Both the position numbers and the translations under genes were made by a program. Shown here piece by piece: positions 1-5,546 of a DNA stretch of 9,402 nucleotides; position 1 is the stretch's first letter; each line of letters begins with the position of its first letter. The DNA is from Bacillota bacterium (GTDB lineage: Bacteria; Bacillota; Sulfobacillia; JAJZYS01; JAJYTV01). The notes beneath the pieces were generated by a model. That model saw only the letters and a program-made list of their open reading frames with translations. It made no database searches and had not been told where the DNA came from. The DNA lies in contig JAJYTV010000057.1 in assembly GCA_021792885.1 (NCBI GenBank), forward strand, positions 1 through 9,402, written 5' to 3'.

Positions 1-81
1 CATTCCGGGATCGGCCGTCGCCCGCTGGCGACCTAGGGCAGCGCGCCGGCCATCGGCGGTTCCGGCAACAATAGCTGACAT
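1..81 (-). CDS. Unidentified protein, N-terminal 27 codons only (runs off the left edge)
   Basis: An ATG at 81 opens a reading frame that stays open to the window edge. It is preceded by a consensus AGGAGG (94-89) with a 7-nt spacer, and by a good promoter at 134-106. The visible peptide begins MSAIVAGTADGRRAAL and continues arginine- and alanine-rich. It has no hydrophobic core, so it is not an obvious signal peptide or SLH protein. Third-position GC is about 59%, lower than in the downstream genes, though 27 codons is a small sample. The gene is separated from the glycosyltransferase operon by a terminator and has its own promoter, so it is a separate transcription unit. I do not recognise the family. 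The start is well supported by the expression signals; the function is unknown. Confidence 0.6.
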   Translation of the reverse strand, partial: MSAIVAGTADGRRAALGRQRATADPGM

Positions 82-88
82 CAGATCG

Positions 89-94
89 CCTCCT
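89..94 (-). promoter_or_regulatory. Shine-Dalgarno site AGGAGG for the left-edge gene
   Basis: The minus strand reads AGGAGG, then 7 nt, then ATG at 81. This perfect anti-Shine-Dalgarno match decides the start codon. Confidence 0.75.
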
Positions 95-105
95 ATCTGG
101 CAGAC

Positions 106-134
106 ATAGTAGGTAGATCTGCGCCGTAGGTCAA
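106..134 (-). promoter_or_regulatory. Sigma-70/sigma-A-type promoter of the left-edge gene
   Basis: On the minus strand TTGACC (134-129) and TACTAT (111-106) are separated by exactly 17 nt. They match the -35 and -10 consensus at 5/6 and 4/6 positions. Transcription would start near 99, giving a leader of about 17 nt that carries the AGGAGG. It lies just downstream of the terminator of the preceding operon, as expected for an independent unit. An AGATCT palindrome (115-120) sits in the spacer, and ACCTAC occurs twice (131-126 and 114-109), each copy touching a promoter hexamer. Confidence 0.7.
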
Positions 135-164
135 TCTTGTGTCAGATATCCGACAATACTTAAC

Positions 165-203
165 AAAAATGCACCCTCCGGCCGCATCGCGGCTGAAGGG
201 TGC
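165..203 (-). terminator. Rho-independent terminator of the csaB-flippase-GT-GT operon
   Basis: Read on the minus strand, GCACCCT (203-197) pairs with AGGGTGC (177-171). Inside it GCCGC pairs with GCGGC (193-189 with 185-181) around a 3-nt loop. The stem is followed directly by ATTTTTGTT (170-162). A GC-rich stem with a T tract, placed 13 nt after the last stop codon, is the classic intrinsic terminator layout. Confidence 0.9.
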
Positions 204-216
204 TTGGGTCGACCTG

Positions 217-1353
217 CTACAGCGCTTCGAGGTCCGCCTCGAACGCGACGGCCGCAGCGTCCGCCGAGTGGTGGCGCGCCACCTCGTCCCGCGCTGCCCG
301 GCCGAGCGGCTGGCCTGCGTCGGTCAGCGCGCTCGCGATCGCCTGCGAGAGCGCGTGGGGGTCGTCCGGCGGTACGAGGAGGCCGTTCACCCCGGACGTG
401 ATCAGCTCGCGGATGCCTCCGATCGCGGAGGCGACGACCGGCCTGCCGGACGCCATGCCCTCGAGCACGGAGATGGACGTGGCCTCCTCGACGCCGGCGA
501 CAGGCACGGACGGCACGACGACGACGTCGGCCGCCGCGTAGTAGCGGGCCATCTCCGCGTGCGCCTTCGCGCCGTCGAAGCGAACGCGCGCCATGACGCC
601 GAGGGTTTGGGCCTGCGCTTTCAGCGGCTCGCTCTCGGCCCCGTCGCCGACGACGAGCAGGAGTGCCTGCGGCAGGTGCAGCATCGCCGAAACCGCGACG
701 TGCACGCCGTTCTTCGGCGTGAGGCGTCGCGGGCAGAGGATGACGGGAGCGCCCGGAAGTCCGAGCGCCACCCGGGATTCCCCTTTGGGCGGGAGCGACG
801 TGCCCCAGCCCGCATCGATGAAGTTCGCCTGCACCCGCGCGTCCTCGCGGCCCGAGGCCGCCCTGACGTGCTCTTTCAGGCGGTGATCCACCGTGACGAT
901 CCGGCCGGCGGAGAGGTAGCCCTCCCGCTCCAGGCGCTCGAAGTAGCGCTGGCCATGCGACCCCTCGCGCATCCCGCGCCGGGAGAGCGCCTCACGCGTC
1001 AAGTACCCGTGCACGGTCAGAAGGCAGCGCAGTCCCGCCTGTTTCGCGGCGATCGCCGCGAGCACGTCCTCGGCGATGACGATACGGTCCTTGGGCAGTC
1101 GCGACAGCCCCTGGGCAAGGATGCGCAGCCGCTCGCGATGGGACCAGATGCGGCCGAGGTCGCCGCCGAAAGGCTGCAGGATGGCGGACGGGCCCCGCGC
1201 CAAGAGCTCGAGCCGGGTCGGGGCGAGGCGGCGCGGGGTCGCGAACGTGATCTCGTGCCCGCGGCGCGCGAGTGCGGCGGAGAGCATGTCGACGTGCGTC
1301 GAGAGGCCTCCCGGATGCGGGTATTCGAAGATGGTGGCGAAAACGAGCTGCAT
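217..1353 (-). CDS. GT4-family glycosyltransferase (second of two, operon end)
   Basis: Predicted cytoplasmic, retaining, GT-B-fold glycosyltransferase of 378 residues, a usual length for GT4 (Glycos_transf_1). The N-terminal acceptor domain begins MQLVFATIFEYPHPGG, with the glycine-rich loop typical of the fold. The C-terminal nucleotide-sugar domain has a CPRRLTPKNG segment (R209/R210 and K214, likely contacting the donor phosphates), a VVGDG turn (235-239), and the GT4 E-x7-E motif at E290 and E298, followed by GRPVVAS and GGIREL. I chose the ATG at 1353. It overlaps the upstream stop as TGATG and has GAGG and GGAGG upstream; a GTG at 1359 would sit only 4 nt from the GGAGG. The gene is translationally coupled to the preceding GT and ends the operon. 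It probably adds a sugar to the lipid-linked polysaccharide unit. Donor and acceptor cannot be read from the sequence. Confidence 0.93.
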   Translation of the reverse strand: MQLVFATIFEYPHPGGLSTHVDMLSAALARRGHEITFATPRRLAPTRLELLARGPSAILQPFGGDLGRIWSHRERLRILAQGLSRLPKDRIVIAEDVLAAIAAKQAGLRCLLTVHGYLTREALSRRGMREGSHGQRYFERLEREGYLSAGRIVTVDHRLKEHVRAASGREDARVQANFIDAGWGTSLPPKGESRVALGLPGAPVILCPRRLTPKNGVHVAVSAMLHLPQALLLVVGDGAESEPLKAQAQTLGVMARVRFDGAKAHAEMARYYAAADVVVVPSVPVAGVEEATSISVLEGMASGRPVVASAIGGIRELITSGVNGLLVPPDDPHALSQAIASALTDAGQPLGRAARDEVARHHSADAAAVAFEADLEAL

Positions 1354-2384
1354 CAGCACCTCACCTCCACTGCTTCGCGCAGCGCGGCCTGGGTGGCATT
1401 GGCCATCGCATCGAGCGAGAAGAGCGCAGCGCGCGCGCGCGCGTACTGCCCGTACTCCTCGCGGCGGGCGAGCAGGGCGCCCGCCGCCTTCGCCAGGGCC
1501 GCGGGGTCGTCCGGCGGGACCAGGATCCCGCCGTCACCGACCACCTCCGGCAGGCCGCCGACCCGGCTCGCGGCGACCGGCACGCCCTGAGCCATCGCCT
1601 CGAGCGCCGCGAGTCCGAACCCCTCCGCGCGCGACGGCACGAGGAACGCGTCCGCCGCCGCGACGATCGCCGCGAAGTCGCTGCGGTAGCCGAGGAAGTG
1701 CACGCGGTCCGCGATCGCGAGCTGCGAGGTGAGCGTCTCTAGCGCAGCGCGCTCCGCCCCCTCGCCGAGCACCGCGAGGTGCGCCCCGGGCAGCAGGGCG
1801 AGGGCACGCAGCGCGACGTCGACGCCCTTCGTCGGGTGCAGCCGCGCGGCGACGCACAGGAGAGGACGCTGCGGCACGAGCTTTCGCAGGGTGTTCTTGT
1901 CGGGCGGCGGCGGCGTGATGCCGTTTGGCACGACGACGACGCTCTGCACGAGCGCGCCGCGCAAGAGGAGGTCCTCTCGAAGGGACTGCGAGATCGCGAT
2001 CAGCCGGTCGCTCCAGTGCAGGGTGGCGCTGTCCAGTTGCAGCGCGAGGTCCGCACGAAGCGCGGAGCGGTAGTCCTGTGCGAGGAAGCTGTGCACGGTC
2101 GTCGCGACGGCGGCGCCCTGCAGGCGGCCGATCAGCCGGCCGCGGAAGTTCGCCCGCACGCCGTGCGTATGCAGGATGTCGGGGTGAAGCTGCTTGATGC
2201 GGCGCACAAGGGCGCCGAAACCCTGGACGGTATGGCGCTCGGCGCCCTGGGGCTGCAGGTCGTCTCGGCCGAGCGAGACGTAGTGCACGTCGTCGCCCCT
2301 CGCTGCCAGCGCCGGCAGGAGATCCATGAGGTGACGCGCGGCGCCGCCGCCGGTACCGCCGCCGTAGAGTTCCACGATGCGCAT
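1353..2384 (-). CDS. GT4-family glycosyltransferase (first of two)
   Basis: A 343-residue GT-B-fold enzyme, predicted cytoplasmic or membrane-associated. The N-terminal domain starts MRIVELYGGGTGGGAARHL with the glycine-rich loop common in GT4, then a DILHTHG segment (H72, H74) usual near the acceptor site and VVPNGI (151-156) before the second domain. The donor domain has AARLHPTKGVD (R181, K186), LGEGAER (206-212), and E-x7-E at E254 and E262 within EGFGLAALEAM, then GVPVAAS and GGLPEV. These identify a retaining GT4 transferase, close in style to GT4 enzymes of capsule, EPS and wall-polymer clusters. The ATG at 2384 lies 15 nt after the flippase stop, with a purine-rich GGAAAGGGG upstream. 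The 3' end holds an alternating GC tract (1443-1429). The sugar specificity is unknown. Confidence 0.93.
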   Translation of the reverse strand: MRIVELYGGGTGGGAARHLMDLLPALAARGDDVHYVSLGRDDLQPQGAERHTVQGFGALVRRIKQLHPDILHTHGVRANFRGRLIGRLQGAAVATTVHSFLAQDYRSALRADLALQLDSATLHWSDRLIAISQSLREDLLLRGALVQSVVVVPNGITPPPPDKNTLRKLVPQRPLLCVAARLHPTKGVDVALRALALLPGAHLAVLGEGAERAALETLTSQLAIADRVHFLGYRSDFAAIVAAADAFLVPSRAEGFGLAALEAMAQGVPVAASRVGGLPEVVGDGGILVPPDDPAALAKAAGALLARREEYGQYARARAALFSLDAMANATQAALREAVEVRC

Positions 2385-2399
2385 CGCCCCGCCCCTTTC

Positions 2400-3950
2400 C
2401 TAGGTCAGTCTGCGCCGCAGCGCCCGGAAGAGCAGCTTGCGCAGGAGCGAGGTGGCTTCTCGGCCGCGGGAGCCGCCCATGACGTGCAGGAGCGCGATGT
2501 AGAGCAGCGTGAGGGCAAATCCCAGGGCGACGATGAGCAGGAACTCCTGGAGGTGGCCCCGCCAAAGGTGCAGGTTCGAAACGACGTAGCCGATCGGTGC
2601 GAGGGGCAGGGCAGCCAGCAGGACCCGAAGGTAGGGCCTGACGCTGATCGCGTGGCGCTGAACGAGCATGCGCTCGAGCAGCCAGAGCGTCGACAGGAAG
2701 TAGAGGCCCCCGACGATCGTCGTGGAGAGTGCGATGCCTGGGCCGCCCAGAACGCGCATCAGGAGGTAGTCGAGGATGGCGTTCAAAAACATCGCGGCGA
2801 CGCTCACACGCGCGAGTGTGCGGGTGTTCTTGTAGACGTAGAAGGCGCGGATGATGAACTGCTGCATCGTGCGGAAGACAAGCGACCCCGCGTACGCGGC
2901 GACCATGCCGGCGGTCGCCAGGACGGCTGCCTGGGAGTAGCGCCCGTAGCCGTACACGACGGCGGTGACCGGCCGGCTAAGGCCGATCAGGAGCACCGCG
3001 ATCGGCAGCGTGGCGACCCAGGTGAGGTAGATCGCGCGGTCCACCGAGCCCAGGAGGCCCTCCGGGTCGTTGTTGCGCGCGTGGTCGGCGAAGTCCGGGA
3101 AGAGCACTGTCGCGAGGGACTGGCCGAAGAGGCTCACGGGAAGTTCGAGGAAGTTTCCGGCGTTCTGCAACTGAAACATGCTGCCCCGCAGCAGCGTGGA
3201 CGCGAAGGACTGGTCGACGACCCAATTGACCTGCCCGACGATGGAGGAGGTGATCTGGCTCGGCATCAGTCGCAGGGCTTCCCCGACGCGCCGCCAGTCT
3301 GCCGCCGCAGGACGGCGGAAGGGGCGCGTGGATGGGGCGAGGTAGAGCAGCTGGAGCAAGGATCCGCCCAGAAAGGCCGTGCCGATACCGATGAGGCCGA
3401 GGTGCAGGAGTTTCGCCACCACGAGCAGGAGGAGCAGCGTGCCGCCGGAGCGGACGACGTTCGTCGCCGAGAGCGGCACGAAGCGCCGGGCTGCGTTGAG
3501 CCTTCCGCTCCAGACAGACGCGAGGGCGAGTGGCACGATCATCAGATCGAAGAACCAGCTGATCTGGCTGGCGTAGGTCGTAGAGGCGTGGGAGAGGCCA
3601 GGGAACACGAGGTGCAGGTAGATCGGCGCCGCGAGTGAAAGCACGATCGTCAGCGGCACGAGCACGCCGATCGCGAGGCGGGTGAGCGCCGACAAGAGCG
3701 CGGGCGCGTCCTCGGGCCGCTCGTGGAAGTACGGCACCGTGACGGTCGAGAGGGCCTGGTTGAGCAACGATACGAGGGCGTTCGGCACGATCACCGCCGC
3801 CGCGTAGACGTCGCCCAGCGCCCCGCCGCCGAGCAGCGCGGCGACCAGCGTGCCGCGGATGATGCCCGCGAGCTTTCCGAAGAGGGTCCAGGACATGACC
3901 CGCAGCGTTGCGGCGGTGCGGGCGTCGCCTTCCTTTGACGTGCTAGACAT
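2400..3950 (-). CDS. MurJ/MviN-family flippase, probably for a lipid-linked polysaccharide unit
   Basis: A 516-residue polytopic membrane protein of the MOP (MATE/MVF) superfamily, close to E. coli MurJ in length (about 511) and with many hydrophobic helices. Family traits: an N-terminal FGKLAGIIRGTLVAALLG segment, D47 in GALGDVYAAAVIVPN (matching the conserved Asp of MurJ helix 2), an internal NFLELPVSLFGQSLATVLFP stretch (266-285), and RAFYVYKNTRT (368-378). MurJ flips lipid II. Here, by hand alignment, the paired arginines of the PNLLRR motif are V60 and S61, the Arg of the ADRLMEFP-type motif is N266, and an N-terminal SR is GK (25-26); R32 is kept. Together with its place between csaB and two GT genes, this suggests it exports a polysaccharide precursor. 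The ATG at 3950 overlaps the csaB stop by 8 nt and lacks a well-placed Shine-Dalgarno site, so translation is probably coupled. A housekeeping lipid II flippase is the alternative. Confidence 0.9.
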   Translation of the reverse strand: MSSTSKEGDARTAATLRVMSWTLFGKLAGIIRGTLVAALLGGGALGDVYAAAVIVPNALVSLLNQALSTVTVPYFHERPEDAPALLSALTRLAIGVLVPLTIVLSLAAPIYLHLVFPGLSHASTTYASQISWFFDLMIVPLALASVWSGRLNAARRFVPLSATNVVRSGGTLLLLLVVAKLLHLGLIGIGTAFLGGSLLQLLYLAPSTRPFRRPAAADWRRVGEALRLMPSQITSSIVGQVNWVVDQSFASTLLRGSMFQLQNAGNFLELPVSLFGQSLATVLFPDFADHARNNDPEGLLGSVDRAIYLTWVATLPIAVLLIGLSRPVTAVVYGYGRYSQAAVLATAGMVAAYAGSLVFRTMQQFIIRAFYVYKNTRTLARVSVAAMFLNAILDYLLMRVLGGPGIALSTTIVGGLYFLSTLWLLERMLVQRHAISVRPYLRVLLAALPLAPIGYVVSNLHLWRGHLQEFLLIVALGFALTLLYIALLHVMGGSRGREATSLLRKLLFRALRRRLT

Positions 3951-5013
3951 GGGAGCACAGGTCCCCCAGGATTTCTCGCGCCGCTGCCTCGGCCGCCTGC
4001 TGCTGGGAGGTGGCGTACTGGTGCAGCCGCTCCGGCCAGTCCGTGCGCTGCGAGAGCGCCTGGGCCAAGAGCTCCGGCGCGCGGCCCGCCTCGTCGACCC
4101 TCACCCAGAAGCCGTCACCGCCGAGTGCGCGGTGCAGTTCCGAGACCTTTGCGTCGTAGGCGATCCCAACGCTCGGGATCCCTTGGGCTGCCGCGAGCAG
4201 CCCGGCGTGCAGGCGCATCGCGATCACGCCGGCGCATTCGCGGTACTGCTCGATCACGCCGTCGAGAGTCGGCAAACGGCTTGCCACCTCAAGATCTCCT
4301 TCGCCCATCGCACGCTGCAGCATGCGCCCAACCTCCAGGTCGTCGGCTTCGAGCGCGAGGAAGAGGGCGGGGCGGCGCCAGCGGCGCTGAACGGCGCGCA
4401 GGCCGCGCGCTACCGCTTGGATGTCGAGGCCAGGCCAGCGGCGCAGGGAGATGCCGAGGCGGTCGCCGCCCGCCCGAAGCGGCAGCGGCATGGCCCAGGC
4501 GTGGTCCGGGACGATGCGGCTCTCCACGCCGAGCTCCTGACACAGTGCGTGCGACGCCTCGTCGCGGACCGCGACGAGCGAGGCGCCCCTTAGGGCCCTC
4601 GCGACGGACGGGATGGTTTGCGGCTGCAGGGGGCCGACGCCGATCCCCCAGAAGAGCAGGGGGATGTGCGAGCGCCGGGCCCAGGTGGCAAGCGAGAGGG
4701 TGCGTCCCAGAGTGCCGCGCATGCCACGCCGCCCGGAAATGTCCTGCAAGAGCCCCCCACCGCCGAGGATCAGGGCGTCGCTGTGCCGAAGCGCCAGCGC
4801 GCGCGCCCACAGATCCTTCGTCAGCGCGCGGGAGAGGGACGGTACGGCATAGGTGCTGGAAGTCAGCCGCGGGTCTCCGGACAGAACGGTGGCGTCGACG
4901 CGGCAAGGCGCTTCCCTGAGGAGGCGCAGGAGGCCAGACAGTACCGCCTCGTCGCCTAGGTTAAACCCTCCGTAAAAGCCGGAAGCGAGAAGCCTTAGGC
5001 CGCGTTCGCTCAT
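3943..5013 (-). CDS. csaB: CsaB-type polysaccharide pyruvyl transferase
   Basis: A 356-residue cytoplasmic enzyme of the polysaccharide pyruvyl transferase family. It transfers the enolpyruvyl group of PEP to a sugar, forming a cyclic pyruvyl ketal. In Bacillus anthracis and Paenibacillus alvei, CsaB acts on ManNAc of the secondary wall polymer, creating the ligand for SLH domains. Visible family motifs: N-terminal SGFYGGFNLGDEAVL (11-25), GGGGLLQD (84-91), FWGIGVGPL (121-129), VPDHAWAM (168-175) and the C-terminal IAMRLHAGLLAAAQGIPSVG (264-283), with R267 and H269 in the conserved RLH, followed by IAYDAKVSEL. The length is normal for CsaB. The ATG at 5013 gives a start right before the first motif. 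It is the first gene of its operon, divergent from the DUF4330 gene 59 nt away, with only a weak AGG upstream and a possible -10 that would leave a leader of about 5 nt. The exact sugar target is not readable. Confidence 0.93.
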   Translation of the reverse strand: MSERGLRLLASGFYGGFNLGDEAVLSGLLRLLREAPCRVDATVLSGDPRLTSSTYAVPSLSRALTKDLWARALALRHSDALILGGGGLLQDISGRRGMRGTLGRTLSLATWARRSHIPLLFWGIGVGPLQPQTIPSVARALRGASLVAVRDEASHALCQELGVESRIVPDHAWAMPLPLRAGGDRLGISLRRWPGLDIQAVARGLRAVQRRWRRPALFLALEADDLEVGRMLQRAMGEGDLEVASRLPTLDGVIEQYRECAGVIAMRLHAGLLAAAQGIPSVGIAYDAKVSELHRALGGDGFWVRVDEAGRAPELLAQALSQRTDWPERLHQYATSQQQAAEAAAREILGDLCSHV

Positions 5014-5020
5014 GGGCCTA

Positions 5021-5029
5021 TGGTATAAT
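5021..5029 (+). promoter_or_regulatory. Extended -10 promoter for the DUF4330-ligase operon
   Basis: TGGTATAAT is a perfect extended -10 (TGn-TATAAT). The -35 position (5001-5006, CGCGTT) has no consensus, which an extended -10 can tolerate. Transcription would start near 5036, giving a leader of about 37 nt that contains the GGAGG of the next gene. The element lies 8 nt from the divergent csaB start codon. Confidence 0.65.
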
Positions 5030-5030
5030 A
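5025..5030 (-). promoter_or_regulatory. Possible -10 of the csaB operon, overlapping the divergent -10
   Basis: The same A/T island read on the minus strand gives TATTAT (5/6 to TATAAT). No convincing -35 was found at 16-18 nt. If it is used, transcription would start near 5018, only about 5 nt before the csaB ATG, so the mRNA would be almost leaderless. It is the only A/T-rich island in the 59-nt divergent gap, hence the call. Confidence 0.4.
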
Positions 5031-5059
5031 AATCCCGCTTGTCTGCATTGCTTATCGCC

Positions 5060-5066
5060 GGAGGTG
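5060..5066 (+). promoter_or_regulatory. Shine-Dalgarno site that sets a TTG start for the DUF4330 gene
   Basis: GGAGGTG includes an in-frame GTG (5064) that is itself part of the ribosome-binding sequence and so a poor start. The next codon with correct spacing, 8 nt from GGAGG, is TTG at 5073, which begins a basic RKR followed by a membrane segment. Confidence 0.75.
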
Positions 5067-5072
5067 TCCCCC

Positions 5073-5543
5073 TTGCGCAAGCGCTTCAACGGCTTCGACA
5101 TCCTCGTGGCCGCGATCGTGGTGATCGGGCTTCTGCTGCTCGCGCGGCGGGGCCTGCATCACACCGGGACGCTCACGGTGACCCACCCCGTCCTGTTCAC
5201 CGTCACGTCGCTGCCGACCACGAACGCGTCCGTGATCGTGGCGCACATGACGCCCGGCGGCTCCGTTGCCGTATCGGTCGCCGGCACGTCCGTTCCCTTC
5301 GGCAAGCTCGAGTCCGTGCACGTCGTGCCCCTGTACACCGCCACGCCGAACGGCAAGGGCGGGCTCACGAAGGTGGTCGATCCCCTCAACCAGGCCGTCC
5401 AGTTCACGGTGCTGGGGCAGGCCACTCTGAGCGGCAAGACGGTCACGATCAACGGCAACCCGTTCCTCGTCGGTCAGGTATCGACGTTCCAGGAAGGCGG
5501 GTCGCAGGTCACTGCCGCCATCAGCGACGAGAAGGTGCGCTAG
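5073..5543 (+). CDS. DUF4330-family membrane-anchored protein
   Basis: A 156-residue protein starting at TTG (5073), chosen because GGAGG lies 8 nt upstream and overlaps the alternative GTG at 5064. The N-terminus MRKRFNGFDILVAAIVVIG is a basic stretch followed by one transmembrane helix (about 9-25), so the rest should face outside the membrane. The remainder is rich in Val and Thr, probably beta-structured, with the arrangement of DUF4330: an initial strand region, a PGGSVAVSVAGTSVPFGKLESV segment (about 64-85), then NGNPFLVGQVSTF near the C-terminus. The biochemical role of the family is not established. It ends 3 nt before the ligase gene, so the two are almost certainly co-transcribed, and I infer a partner or accessory role in polymer ligation or polymerisation. 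The family call is by recognition of pattern, moderately sure. Confidence 0.8.
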   Translation: MRKRFNGFDILVAAIVVIGLLLLARRGLHHTGTLTVTHPVLFTVTSLPTTNASVIVAHMTPGGSVAVSVAGTSVPFGKLESVHVVPLYTATPNGKGGLTKVVDPLNQAVQFTVLGQATLSGKTVTINGNPFLVGQVSTFQEGGSQVTAAISDEKVR

Positions 5544-5546
5544 ACC

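Noticed and set aside
139..1590. A 483-codon open frame on the plus strand
   Set aside because: It begins upstream of the operon terminator and runs antisense through both GT4 genes; low-complexity, Arg-rich, no ribosome site.
1779..3638. A 619-codon open frame on the plus strand across the GT and flippase genes
   Set aside because: It is antisense to two clear family members. Its translation is rich in Arg, Glu, Gln and His without motifs, typical of a reverse-frame artefact in GC-rich DNA.
5064..5072. GTG at 5064 as the start of the DUF4330 gene
   Set aside because: The GTG overlaps the GGAGG ribosome site, so it cannot use it; the TTG at 5073 is correctly spaced.
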